Part shown: positions 1 to 8,000 of the stretch, piece by piece | Layout: each line of letters opens with the position of its first letter | How positions within the stretch are numbered: position 1 is the first letter of the stretch | From: JALHNI01 sp044226365 | Lineage (GTDB): Bacteria; Acidobacteriota; Terriglobia; Bryobacterales; Bryobacteraceae | Direction: 5' to 3' | Length of the DNA stretch: 64,000 nt | Assembly: GCA_044226365.1 (NCBI GenBank) | Contig: JBGAHE010000026.1 | Location: 5,315-69,314 of the forward strand | Notes under the pieces: model-generated | The model's input: only the letters and a program-made list of their open reading frames with translations | What the model was told of the DNA's origin: nothing | Database searches by the model: none | Made by a program: the position numbers and the translations under genes

Positions 1-96
1 GCGCTCGACGAAATCCAAAAGCTCACCGACGCCAACATGGCCAAGGTGGATACCATCGCCAAGGCGAAGGAAAAAGACATCCTCGACGTGAAGTAA
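1..96 (+). CDS. frr: Ribosome recycling factor, C-terminal end (partial)
   Basis: Only the last 31 codons are in the window; the frame is open from base 1 and stops at TAA 94-96. The peptide ends in a lysine/glutamate-rich helix (DEIQKLTD near the start, AKAKEKDILDV at the end). This matches the end of ribosome recycling factor, where the C-terminal helix closes the three-helix bundle that splits post-termination ribosomes with EF-G. The 5' part lies outside the window. pgsA follows 75 bp downstream on the same strand. The call rests on the short tail alone, but the DEIQKLTD and KEKEI/V pattern is characteristic. Confidence 0.8.
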   Translation, partial: ALDEIQKLTDANMAKVDTIAKAKEKDILDVK

Positions 97-171
97 GGCG
101 GGCCGGTTCGCCTCCGGCTGGTACATGCATTACGCTCACGTGTCCACGCTGCTATAGTTGACAGTGTCCGC

Positions 172-810
172 ATGAACTTGCCGAATACACTCACGCTGCT
201 GCGGATCTTTTTCGTTCCGCTGCTCGTCGCCGCCCTCGTCCAGCGGCAGGCTGAATGGGACATTGTCGGCGTGCGTCTGCGCAGCGAGATGTTCGCGCTT
301 TGGATCTTCTTGGCGGCGGCCTTCACGGATCTGCTGGATGGCTATCTGGCGCGGCGCTGGGGCCAGATCACCACGGTGGGGACGCTCCTTGATCCCATTG
401 CGGATAAGATGCTGATCTCGGCGGCGCTCATCTCCCTGGTGCAGACCGGCAACGTGCCGGCTTGGCTGACGATTCTCCTGATTGGGCGCGAGTTCGCCAT
501 CAGCGGCTTGCGCAGCATCGCGGCCAGCGCGGGCTACACGATTCAAGCCAACGACCTGGGCAAGACCAAGATGGTCTTTCAGGTGTTGGCCATTGCGCTG
601 GTGATTCTCAGCATGCGTTTCCCGGAACTCGTGGAGATCGCCCGGTGGAGCATGTGGGTGGTGGTGTTCTTCTCGATCGCTTCGGCGCTCAGCTACTTTG
701 CGAAATTCTGGGGCAAGGTGGATGAGCACGTAAAGGCGAATCGGCGCCGGCAGTTCCTGATCCTCGAGCGCCGTCGCAAGCGCGCGCGAGCCGCGGTCGG
801 CGGCGCTTAG
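172..810 (+). CDS. pgsA: CDP-diacylglycerol--glycerol-3-phosphate 3-phosphatidyltransferase
   Basis: A 212-residue integral membrane enzyme that makes phosphatidylglycerol phosphate from CDP-diacylglycerol and glycerol 3-phosphate, the committed step to phosphatidylglycerol and cardiolipin. The CDP-alcohol phosphotransferase signature is complete: D53, D56-G57, A60-R61, G70, D74 and D78, with the family spacing. The N-terminal NLPNTLTLLRI motif is typical of PgsA rather than of phosphatidylserine synthase. Several hydrophobic helices follow, and the tail is arginine-rich and cytoplasmic. Length is slightly above the usual 180-200 residues because of that basic tail. A TATAGT hexamer at 153-158 may be its -10. 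The acidic catalytic residues are all present, so it should be functional. Confidence 0.93.
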   Translation: MNLPNTLTLLRIFFVPLLVAALVQRQAEWDIVGVRLRSEMFALWIFLAAAFTDLLDGYLARRWGQITTVGTLLDPIADKMLISAALISLVQTGNVPAWLTILLIGREFAISGLRSIAASAGYTIQANDLGKTKMVFQVLAIALVILSMRFPELVEIARWSMWVVVFFSIASALSYFAKFWGKVDEHVKANRRRQFLILERRRKRARAAVGGA

Positions 811-841
811 CCCTCACCGTTTTTCCTGACATAATCTCTGT

Positions 842-1516
842 ATGTTGCGAATAGCTGCATTCTTCGCGATGGCTTTGACTTTGTGCGCGCAGCGAAGCCC
901 TTCGGTGCGTGCGACGGGAGAAGGCGTTGTCTCCGCCATGCCCGATCTGGTGAAGCTGGGTTTGACGATCACCACGCAGGCGAACACGGCCCAGGAAGCG
1001 ACCGACCAGAACGCCACCACCTCCCAAGCCGTCAATACGAAGGTGAAGGCGCTGCTTGGCACCAACGGCGAGATCAAGACGGTAGCCTATTCGGTGAATC
1101 CGAACTATCGCAGCTTGCCCACGGGCGGACAAGCGCTGGTCGGCTTCTTCGCGAGCAACACGCTCGAAGTGACGGCCTACGATTTGAATGCGGCGGGCAA
1201 GATCATCGACGCCGCCACGCAGGCGGGGGCGACGTCGGTGAGCGGCATCCGGTTTGGCTTGAAAGATCCGGAGCCGCAGCGGCGCGAAGCCCTGAAGCGA
1301 GCGACGCAAACGGCGCGGGCCAGCGCTACAGCCATTGCCGAAGGCCTGAGCGTGCGTCTGGGCGCCATTCTGGCGGCCGATGAAGGCTACTCTGTCACGC
1401 CGGTGACGGCTGACTTCCGCGGCGCGGCGGCGACGGCTCCCGCGGCGACGACGCTGGATTCGGGCCTGGTGGAAGTGCGCGCGACGGTGACGATCGAAGT
1501 CGCCATCGTCCAGTAA
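842..1516 (+). CDS. SIMPL-domain (DUF541) secreted protein
   Basis: A 224-residue protein with a short hydrophobic signal peptide (about residues 1-17, ending near LCAQ). A SIMPL/DUF541 domain follows: it opens with VRATGEGVVSAMPDLVKLGLTI, has a long middle helix, a GIRFGLKD segment and a closing VEVRATVTIEVAI strand, all family hallmarks. Members are periplasmic or outer-membrane associated with no established enzymatic role; some oligomerise and some are linked to oxidative-stress resistance. The start has no Shine-Dalgarno sequence, but CATAAT (830-835) lies 6 nt before ATG, consistent with a leaderless message. It is convergent with hpt, with only 5 bp between the stop codons. Confidence 0.85.
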   Translation: MLRIAAFFAMALTLCAQRSPSVRATGEGVVSAMPDLVKLGLTITTQANTAQEATDQNATTSQAVNTKVKALLGTNGEIKTVAYSVNPNYRSLPTGGQALVGFFASNTLEVTAYDLNAAGKIIDAATQAGATSVSGIRFGLKDPEPQRREALKRATQTARASATAIAEGLSVRLGAILAADEGYSVTPVTADFRGAAATAPAATTLDSGLVEVRATVTIEVAIVQ

Positions 1517-1521
1517 GAGCG

Positions 1522-2073
1522 CTAGTCCTGACGAACGGCGGCCGGATCGAGCACGGCCAGATAGCCCAGGTTGCGGTAGAGCTGCTTATGGTCGAGCCCA
1601 CAGCCGACGACGAAGCGGTCCGGAATTTCGAAGCATCGGTAGTGAATGGGGACGGGAACCAGGCGTTTGCTGGTGCGGTCCAGCAGCGTGCAGATGCCGA
1701 GCGAGTGCGGGCCGCGCCCGGCGAGCATCTGCAGCAGATAGCGGGTGGTGAGGCCCGTGTCGACGATGTCCTCCACCAGCAGGACGTCTTCGTCTTCAAT
1801 CCCTTCGTCGAGGTCTTTGGAGATGCGCACCACACCGCCCGGCGCAAGCGGCTTCGGGGCGAAGTTCGAGATGGCCAAAAAGTCCATTTTGACGGGCACG
1901 GTGATCGTACGGGCCAACGCTGTGAGGAAGAAGACGGAGCCCTTCAGCACGCCAATCAGCTTGAGCGTGCGGCCTTCGTACTTGGCCGAGATTTCGGCGC
2001 CGACCTCGGCGATGCGGGCATTCACCTGCTCCTCGGTGAAGAGAATGCGCTCGAGCCCGGGCGGCTTCAGCAT
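1522..2073 (-). CDS. hpt: Hypoxanthine phosphoribosyltransferase
   Basis: A 183-residue purine-salvage enzyme that converts hypoxanthine or guanine plus PRPP to IMP or GMP. The PRPP-binding loop is seen at about residues 97-110 (VLLVEDIVDTGLTT, with the E-D-x-x-D-T-G core). The pyrophosphate loop GVLKGSVFF is at 41-49, and DFLAISNF and the C-terminal DRFVVGCGLDH segment (purine-contacting region) are present. I take the ATG at 2073, which gives the normal family length; the frame is open further upstream but that stretch encodes an atypical arginine-rich peptide. The start overlaps the end of the upstream acetyltransferase gene by 7 bp, so the two are probably translationally coupled. Confidence 0.93.
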   Translation of the reverse strand: MLKPPGLERILFTEEQVNARIAEVGAEISAKYEGRTLKLIGVLKGSVFFLTALARTITVPVKMDFLAISNFAPKPLAPGGVVRISKDLDEGIEDEDVLLVEDIVDTGLTTRYLLQMLAGRGPHSLGICTLLDRTSKRLVPVPIHYRCFEIPDRFVVGCGLDHKQLYRNLGYLAVLDPAAVRQD

Positions 2074-2546
2074 GAGCCGTAGCGCTCCAGGGCTTCGCCG
2101 GTGAGGCGGAAGACGGTCCATTCGTCTTTGGCCACGGCGCCCATGCGGCGGTAGAACTCGATGGAGGGCGTGTTCCAATCGAGCACGCTCCACTCGACGC
2201 GGCCGCAGCCGCGCTGATTGGCCACTTCGGCCAAGCGGGTGAGCAGGGCCTTGCCGATGCCGCGTCCGCGCGCGGCGGGGTTGACGAAGAGGTCTTCGAG
2301 ATAGATGCCGGGCTTGGCGAGGAACGTGGAGTAGTTGTGAAAGAAGAGCGCGAAGCCCACCGGCTGGTCATCCCAATAGGCGAGCAGGACCTCAGCGTAA
2401 GGTCGCTCGCCGAAGAGGGTTTGGCGCAAGGCTTCTTCGGTGGCTTCCACTTCGTGCGAGAGCTTCTCGTATTCGGCCAGTTGGCGAATGAAGTCGAGGA
2501 TGACGGGAACGTCGGTTTCCTGCGCGGAGGCAATGCGGAGGCTCAT
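2067..2546 (-). CDS. GNAT-family N-acetyltransferase (diamine acetyltransferase-like)
   Basis: A 159-residue single-domain GNAT enzyme that would transfer acetyl from acetyl-CoA to an amine. The acetyl-CoA loop (motif A) is clear: YLEDLFVNPAARGRGIGKALL, containing the R/Q-x-x-G-x-G/A pattern. The segment RVEWSVLDWNTPSIEFYRRMGA is the usual motif B region. This layout resembles spermidine/spermine (diamine) acetyltransferases and related proteins of about 160 residues, but the substrate cannot be read from sequence. It sits between the kinase-like/nuclease-like gene upstream (4-bp overlap) and hpt downstream (7-bp overlap), forming a three-gene leftward operon. Confidence 0.85.
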   Translation of the reverse strand: MSLRIASAQETDVPVILDFIRQLAEYEKLSHEVEATEEALRQTLFGERPYAEVLLAYWDDQPVGFALFFHNYSTFLAKPGIYLEDLFVNPAARGRGIGKALLTRLAEVANQRGCGRVEWSVLDWNTPSIEFYRRMGAVAKDEWTVFRLTGEALERYGSC

Positions 2547-3490
2547 GCGGTCACCATGGCGGGCAGGCCGTGTTTAAAGACGAGGTTCTGGAAGTCACGC
2601 TGATAGAAGACCTGGATGTTGACGTCCGGGTAGATCTGCTTCAGCAGTTTCACCTTGCGATTTTTCTTGGTGACGAGAGATTGCTTCATGGTGGTGAGTT
2701 CGACGTAGAGGTCAAATTCGGGGAGGTAGAAGTCGGGGGTGAACATTTCGAGCGGCTGCTGGTTGCGGTCCCAGGCAAGGGCGAAACTGCGGGGCTCGTA
2801 TTGCCACTCGATGCGGTAGAAGTCGAGAAGGTTGGCGAAGATCTCCTCGCTCTTGTTGGCGAACAGGCGGCGCTTGAGCGGGGCGCGACCGACGGGGGTG
2901 ATGCCGTGCTGGGCCAGATGGAGGCGAACGTCGAATTGAATGCGCGCCTCTTCGGCGGCCGAGAGCAAAGGCGGCAGGCCCTTGGTTTCGACGAGGTGGA
3001 CGATGAGGGCGGCCATTTGGTCGCTGGTGAGGAGGCCGGCGTGAAGGATCAGGTCGAAGTTCGCGGCTCGGCGTCCGAAGCGCTCGTGCTGGCGCTGGCG
3101 ATGGAGGGCGAGTTCCTGTTTGAGCCGCGCCTTGGCCGCGGGCTTGTCCTCGTTGTGGGTGAGCATCAGGCAGCCGACGCGGGCGTTCTCGGGAGCTTCG
3201 AGGGCGACGCGCACGGCGTGCGAAGCCTTGGGAAAGAGATGCTCGGCGCCATCGGCAGTAATCAGCAGATGTTGTTCCAGGGCGGCGGTGACCAAAAGGG
3301 CGGTGGCGGCGTCGGCCCAGGCCTTGGGCGGGAGGGGCTGTCCGGCGAACTCTTCTTCGAGCAATTGCTGGAGGCGCGCTTCGTCAATCAACTCGCAAGG
3401 GACGTCCTGACTGGCGAGCATCACTCGCGCCAGCCGCGCCACCTCCGCCGTGCGGATTCCCGGCCCTCCAGAGACAATAATGAAGCCCAA
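2543..3490 (-). CDS. P-loop-like protein with C-terminal PD-(D/E)XK-like domain
   Basis: About 315 residues if translation starts at TTG 3490, chosen because the N-terminus then reads GFIIVSGGPGIRTAEVARLAR, a position where cytidylate-kinase-like proteins have their degenerate P-loop. The middle contains LITADGAEHLFPKASHAVRVALEAP, similar to the cytidylate-kinase-like family, though canonical Walker A lysine and GKS are absent. The last about 110 residues look like a separate nuclease-type fold: a helix with SEEIFANLLDF, then FTPDFYLPEFDLYVELT, then a lysine helix (KKNRKVKLLKQIYP) and VFYQRDF. This fits the E...PDF...ExT...K order of PD-(D/E)XK proteins. First gene of an operon with the acetyltransferase and hpt. 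Catalytic activity is unproven; the start codon is uncertain because the divergent gene begins only 22 bp away. Confidence 0.6.
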   Translation of the reverse strand: MGFIIVSGGPGIRTAEVARLARVMLASQDVPCELIDEARLQQLLEEEFAGQPLPPKAWADAATALLVTAALEQHLLITADGAEHLFPKASHAVRVALEAPENARVGCLMLTHNEDKPAAKARLKQELALHRQRQHERFGRRAANFDLILHAGLLTSDQMAALIVHLVETKGLPPLLSAAEEARIQFDVRLHLAQHGITPVGRAPLKRRLFANKSEEIFANLLDFYRIEWQYEPRSFALAWDRNQQPLEMFTPDFYLPEFDLYVELTTMKQSLVTKKNRKVKLLKQIYPDVNIQVFYQRDFQNLVFKHGLPAMVTA

Positions 3491-3511
3491 CTTGGTGCCA
3501 TCATAACGTAG

Positions 3512-5179
3512 ATGGCCAGAACAAACCTTGATCGGCGCGTTTTTCTCGCGCTGCCTTGGGCCGCGGCGCTCTCGGCTCGTGAGTTGAAGGCGGACGTGGC
3601 GGTGATCGGCGCCGGCACCGGCGGCTGCGCGGCGGCGCTGGCGGCTTTGCGCAACGGCCTGCGAGTGGTGATGACCGAGGAGACCGATTGGATTGGCGGC
3701 CAGTTGACGGCGCAGGCCGTGCCGCCTGACGAGCATCCTTGGATCGAGAGCTTTGGCGGGACCCAGACTTATCGGCGCTATCGGAACAGCGTGCGCGACT
3801 ACTATCGTGCGAACTATCCGCTGACGCCGGAGGCGCGGGCGAATACGCAATTCAATCCCGGCGGCGGATCGGTCTCGAAGCTGACGCACGAGCCGCCGGT
3901 ATCGCTAGCCGTGCTGCGGGCGATGTTGCAGCCTTACCTCAGCGCGGGGTCGCTGACGCTCTTGCTGAACCGGAAGCCGGTGGCCGCGGACGTGAGCGGC
4001 GATCGGGTGAATGCGGTGGCGGTGCGCGGGGCGGATGGCCGTCTGCAAACGATTCAGGCGCCGTATTTTATCGATGCGACGGAGATGGGCGATCTGCTGC
4101 CGCTCGCCAAGTGTGAATACGCCATCGGTTTCGAGTCGCGCAAGGAGACGGGGGAGCCGTCCGCGCCGGAGGTGGCGCAGCCGCAGAATCAGCAGTCGTT
4201 CACCGTGTGCTTCGCGATCGATCACATGCCGGGTGAGGATCATCGCGGTGAGAAGCCCGCCGAGTACGACTTCTGGCGGGACTATGTGCCGCAGATGAAG
4301 CCGGTGAATTGGCCGGGTAAGTTACTTAGCTGGAAGATGGCCAACCCGCAGACGCTGGCCGAACGGGCGGTGTACTTCGATCCGACGGAAGATGCGAGCC
4401 GGCCGGGACAACTGAACTTATGGATCTATCGGCGCATTGCGCGTACCGGCCATTATCAGCCGGGCTTTTTGCACAGCGACATCTCGTTAGTGAACTGGCC
4501 GCAAAATGACTATTGGCTGGGCAACCTGATTGACGTACCGGCAGCCGAGGCGGCGAAGCATCTGGAGCGCGGGCGGCAATTGAGTCTGTCATTGCTGTAC
4601 TGGATGCAAACGGAGGCGCCCCGTTTGGACGGCAAGCAGGGCTGGCCCGGGCTGCGCATCCGTCCGGACATGACGGGCACCGATGACGGGCTGGCGAAGT
4701 ACCCCTACATTCGCGAGTCGCGCCGCATCAAGGCGGAGTTGACGGTGGTGGAGCAGCACGTCAGCACGGCGGTGCGGAAGAAGGAAGGGAAGGGAGAGGC
4801 CGCGGAGGTCTATTCGGATTCGGTGGGCGTGGGAAGCTACCGGATCGACTTACATCCCTCTTCGGGAGGCGATAACTATATCGACGTCAGTTCGCTTCCG
4901 TTCCAGATTCCGCTAGGGGCGCTGCTGCCTGTGCGTCTCGAGAACTTACTTCCAGCGAGTAAGAATCTGGGTACAACCCACATCACAAATGGTTGCTATC
5001 GGCTGCATCCGGTGGAGTGGAATATCGGCGAATCGGCCGGCATGTTGGTGGCCGAGGCACTGCGTCTGAAAACGGCGCCGCGTGCCATTCGCCAAGATCC
5101 GAAGCGGCTGGCCGAGTTCCAGGCGCGACTGGTGGCGCAGGGAATTGAGATTGCCTGGCCGAAACTGAGTCCTCGTTAA
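3512..5179 (+). CDS. Secreted FAD-dependent oxidoreductase (FAD_oxidored type)
   Basis: A 555-residue protein. The N-terminus (RRVFLALPWAAALSARELKA) resembles a signal or Tat-like export sequence. Directly after it comes a dinucleotide-binding fold, DVAVIGAGTGGCAAALAAL, with GxGxxG at about 29-34, then an acidic strand end (MTEETDWIGGQLTAQAV). The WIGGQ motif, the long insertion and the conserved ESRRIKAELTVVEQHV segment are typical of the FAD-dependent oxidoreductases common in Acidobacteria and Planctomycetes. Substrate unknown; such proteins are often linked to sugar-acid or polyol catabolism. Its stop codon abuts the next start (TAA then ATG), and it heads a five-gene operon running to 8722. 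Start at ATG 3512 has little upstream room for a leader. Confidence 0.82.
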   Translation: MARTNLDRRVFLALPWAAALSARELKADVAVIGAGTGGCAAALAALRNGLRVVMTEETDWIGGQLTAQAVPPDEHPWIESFGGTQTYRRYRNSVRDYYRANYPLTPEARANTQFNPGGGSVSKLTHEPPVSLAVLRAMLQPYLSAGSLTLLLNRKPVAADVSGDRVNAVAVRGADGRLQTIQAPYFIDATEMGDLLPLAKCEYAIGFESRKETGEPSAPEVAQPQNQQSFTVCFAIDHMPGEDHRGEKPAEYDFWRDYVPQMKPVNWPGKLLSWKMANPQTLAERAVYFDPTEDASRPGQLNLWIYRRIARTGHYQPGFLHSDISLVNWPQNDYWLGNLIDVPAAEAAKHLERGRQLSLSLLYWMQTEAPRLDGKQGWPGLRIRPDMTGTDDGLAKYPYIRESRRIKAELTVVEQHVSTAVRKKEGKGEAAEVYSDSVGVGSYRIDLHPSSGGDNYIDVSSLPFQIPLGALLPVRLENLLPASKNLGTTHITNGCYRLHPVEWNIGESAGMLVAEALRLKTAPRAIRQDPKRLAEFQARLVAQGIEIAWPKLSPR

Positions 5180-6019
5180 ATGTACATTCTTCGTCTTCAC
5201 TGTCAGGATAGTCCGGGGATCGTGGCCGCCGTTGCCACGGCCTTGAGTGTTTGCGGTTGCAACATTGAAGACTCAGCGCAGTTCAATGATCGGCTCTCGG
5301 GGCGCTTCTTCATGCGGGTGGTTTATGCGCCAGTGGAAGAGGGCGCGCAACGCTTGTTTGCGGTGCATTTTGAAGCTATCGCCGTGAAGTTCTCGATGAC
5401 GTGGCAAATCGACAACGAGCAGGAGCCGGTGCGTACTTTGATCCTCGTCTCGAAGGACGATCATTGTCTGAACGACTTGCTCTATCGGTGGCGGACGAAC
5501 CATCTGGCGATCGATATTACGGGCGTGGCGGCGAATCACGATACGAATCGGAAGCTGGTGGAGAATCATGGCTTGCCGTTCCATCATCTGCCGGTGACAT
5601 CGGCCACCAAGGCGGCGCAGGAAGCGCAGGTCGCCGAGTTAGTGGAAGCGACCAAGACCGAGTTAGTGGTGATGGCCCGCTATATGCAGATTCTCTCGGA
5701 TAGCTTCTGCGAGCGGTTTGCCGGACGCGTGATCAATATTCATCACTCGTTTCTGCCGAGCTTTAAGGGGGCGAAGCCGTATCATCAGGCTTATGAGCGA
5801 GGGGTGAAAATCATTGGGGCTTCCGCACACTTTGCGACCGCAGACCTCGATGAAGGGCCGATTATCGAGCAGCAGACGGTGCACGTGGACCATACGCACA
5901 CGCCGCAGCGGATGCAGGCGCTGGGCCGGGATACTGAGGCGCTGGTGCTGGCGCGAGCTTTGCAGTTATACACGGAACGCCGGATCTTCTTGCACGGCAT
6001 CCGCACGGTGATTTTATGA
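5180..6019 (+). CDS. purU: Formyltetrahydrofolate deformylase
   Basis: A 279-residue enzyme hydrolysing 10-formyltetrahydrofolate to formate and tetrahydrofolate. It balances one-carbon pools and supplies formate. An N-terminal ACT domain (about 1-80, starting YILRLHCQDSPGIVAAVA) would bind a regulatory amino acid. The catalytic formyltransferase domain carries the active-site set N186, H188 and D224 in NIHHSFLPSF and DLDEGPII. Length matches the family (280-290). It begins immediately after the stop of the FAD oxidoreductase and overlaps the next gene by 4 bp (ATGA), so it is translated as part of that operon. Its presence in an otherwise catabolic-looking operon is unusual. Confidence 0.93.
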   Translation: MYILRLHCQDSPGIVAAVATALSVCGCNIEDSAQFNDRLSGRFFMRVVYAPVEEGAQRLFAVHFEAIAVKFSMTWQIDNEQEPVRTLILVSKDDHCLNDLLYRWRTNHLAIDITGVAANHDTNRKLVENHGLPFHHLPVTSATKAAQEAQVAELVEATKTELVVMARYMQILSDSFCERFAGRVINIHHSFLPSFKGAKPYHQAYERGVKIIGASAHFATADLDEGPIIEQQTVHVDHTHTPQRMQALGRDTEALVLARALQLYTERRIFLHGIRTVIL

Positions 6020-7029
6020 CTTGTCCTACTTCCGAAGCAGAACTCGAAGAACTGCTCTCAACTCCCTCTGATGACGATCGCGCGGCGCTGGCCCCTCTGC
6101 GGGGCAACCTGCTGATGCTGGGTGCGGCGGGGAAGATGGGGCCGAGCCTGGCGCGGTTGGCGAAACGCGCCGCGCCGCACTTGAACGTAATCGCCGTGGC
6201 GCGCTTTTCTGAAGCGGGCTTGAGGCCGGAGCTCGAGCGCGACGGCATTGAGACTCATGCGGTGGACCTACTCGCCCGCAATGCGCTCGACAGTTTGCCC
6301 GACGCTGACCAGGTGATCTATCTGGCGGCGCGTAAGTTTGGCACGGCGGGCGACGCGTCGCCCACCTGGGCTACCAATACGGTGTTGCCCGGAATGGTGG
6401 CACAACGATATGCGAGCTCGAAGATCATCTCCTGGTCGACAGGCAATGTATATCCGCTGGTGCCGGTGACGAGTGGCGGAGCGACGGAAGAGACGCCGCT
6501 GGCGCCGGTCGGCGAGTACGGACAGTCGGCCTTAGGGCGCGAACGCGTGTTTGAGTATTTCTCACGTACGCAGGGGACGCCCGTGTGTATGTTACGGCTG
6601 AACTACGCGGTGGATTTGCGTTACGGGGTGTTGGTGGACATCGCGAAGCAGGTGCAAGCCGGAGAGACGATCGATCTGACGATGGGGCACGTGAACGTGA
6701 TCTGGCAGGGCGAGGCGAACTCGGTGTGCTTGCGCGCCTGGGATCTGTGCGCGACGCCGCCCGCGGCGTTGAACATCACGGGTCCAGAGACGTTAACGGT
6801 GCGGGAGATTGCGGAAGCGATCGGCGAGAGAATGGGCGTGGCGCCGAAGTTCAGCGGCACGCCGGCGGCGACGGCCTTGCTGAGTAACTCGGACAAATGT
6901 CAGAGGTTTTATGGCAAACCGCGCGTTTCGGCTGATGAATTGATCACTTGGGTGGTGCAGTGGATGTCGCAAGGCGGCCGATTGCTCACCAAGCCGACGC
7001 ACTTCGCGGTGCGGGACGGGAAGTTTTGA
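6016..7029 (+). CDS. NAD-dependent epimerase/dehydratase family protein
   Basis: A 337-residue extended short-chain dehydrogenase/reductase. After about 30 residues rich in acidic amino acids comes the Rossmann motif LLMLGAAGKMGPSLARLA, a GxxGxxG-like glycine loop. DLLARNALDSLPDADQVIYLAARKFGT follows, the position of the NAD-contacting strand. The usual YxxxK catalytic tyrosine is represented by EYGQSALGRERVFEYF, where the lysine position is arginine, so classical SDR chemistry is uncertain. Substrate is probably a nucleotide sugar or sugar acid, which I cannot specify. Overlaps purU at the start and the DapA-like gene at the end by one base (TGATG). Confidence 0.75.
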   Translation: MTCPTSEAELEELLSTPSDDDRAALAPLRGNLLMLGAAGKMGPSLARLAKRAAPHLNVIAVARFSEAGLRPELERDGIETHAVDLLARNALDSLPDADQVIYLAARKFGTAGDASPTWATNTVLPGMVAQRYASSKIISWSTGNVYPLVPVTSGGATEETPLAPVGEYGQSALGRERVFEYFSRTQGTPVCMLRLNYAVDLRYGVLVDIAKQVQAGETIDLTMGHVNVIWQGEANSVCLRAWDLCATPPAALNITGPETLTVREIAEAIGERMGVAPKFSGTPAATALLSNSDKCQRFYGKPRVSADELITWVVQWMSQGGRLLTKPTHFAVRDGKF

Positions 7030-8000
7030 TGACGCTGCGCGATCGGCTCTTACAAGGCCTGGTGATTCCGGCGCATCCGCTGGCGTTGACGGCGGAGCGC
7101 CAACTCGACGAGCGGCGGCAGCGAGCGCTGACGCGCTACTATCGCGACGCCGGCGCGGGTGGCGTGGCGGTGGCGGTGCATACGACGCAGTTTGCGATTC
7201 GCGAGCGCGGGCTACTGCGGCCGGTGCTTGAGTTAGCCGCGGGAGAAGCCGGTAACCTGGTGAAGGTGGCTGGGGTGTGCGGTCCGACGAAGCAAGCGTT
7301 GGCCGAGGCGACATTGGCGCGCGATCTGGGCTACGACGCGGGATTGCTCAGCTTGGCCGCGCTGCCCCAGGCGAGCATCGACGAACTGATTGGGCATGCG
7401 ACCGAGGTGGCGCGGGTGTTGCCGATCTTTGGCTTTTACCTGCAGCCCGCGGTGGGCGGGCGCGTGTTGCCCTACGCGTTCTGGCGGCGTTTTGCCGAGA
7501 TCGAGAACGTGGTGGCGATCAAGATGGCGCCCTTCAATCGTTACCAGACGCTCGACGTGCAGCGGGCCGTGGAGGATGCGGGCACCGGCGTGGTTCTCTA
7601 CACGGGCAACGACGATAACATCCTGCTGGACTTAGTCAGTGGCTGTGCGGGCGGGCTACTCGGACATTGGTCGGTGTGGACGAAGCGGGCGGTGGAGCAG
7701 TTGAGGCTGGCACGCGAGATCGGGAACGGCGATGTACCGAGGAGTTGGATCCAACTGAATCGCGAGGTGACCGATAGCAATGCCGCGTTCTTCGATGTGG
7801 CAAATGCTTTTCATGGCTGCATCGCCGGTTTGCACGAGGTGCTGCGGCGCCAGGGACTGTTGGAGGGGCGCTGGTGCCTGGACCCGCATGAGGACTTGTC
7901 GCCCGGGCAGATGGACGAGATCGACCGCGTCTACCGTCAGTATCCGCATCTGAACGACGACGACTTCGTCCGGGAGCATGTGGACCGATGGATGTCCTAA
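7029..8000 (+). CDS. Dihydrodipicolinate synthase (DapA) family aldolase/lyase
   Basis: A 323-residue TIM-barrel enzyme of the DapA/N-acetylneuraminate-lyase superfamily. The Schiff-base lysine is K165 in ENVVAIKMAPFN, and the partner tyrosine is probably Y137 in PIFGFYLQPAVGG. The start QGLVIPAHPLALT replaces the usual GVxPAxxTPF motif, so this is a divergent member, more likely a catabolic sugar-acid or keto-acid aldolase than lysine biosynthesis DapA. ATG 7029 overlaps the TGA of the epimerase gene. Pairing of an epimerase and a DapA-like enzyme in one operon is common in carbohydrate-acid degradation clusters. The end overlaps the next acetyltransferase by 13 bp. Confidence 0.82.
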   Translation: MTLRDRLLQGLVIPAHPLALTAERQLDERRQRALTRYYRDAGAGGVAVAVHTTQFAIRERGLLRPVLELAAGEAGNLVKVAGVCGPTKQALAEATLARDLGYDAGLLSLAALPQASIDELIGHATEVARVLPIFGFYLQPAVGGRVLPYAFWRRFAEIENVVAIKMAPFNRYQTLDVQRAVEDAGTGVVLYTGNDDNILLDLVSGCAGGLLGHWSVWTKRAVEQLRLAREIGNGDVPRSWIQLNREVTDSNAAFFDVANAFHGCIAGLHEVLRRQGLLEGRWCLDPHEDLSPGQMDEIDRVYRQYPHLNDDDFVREHVDRWMS

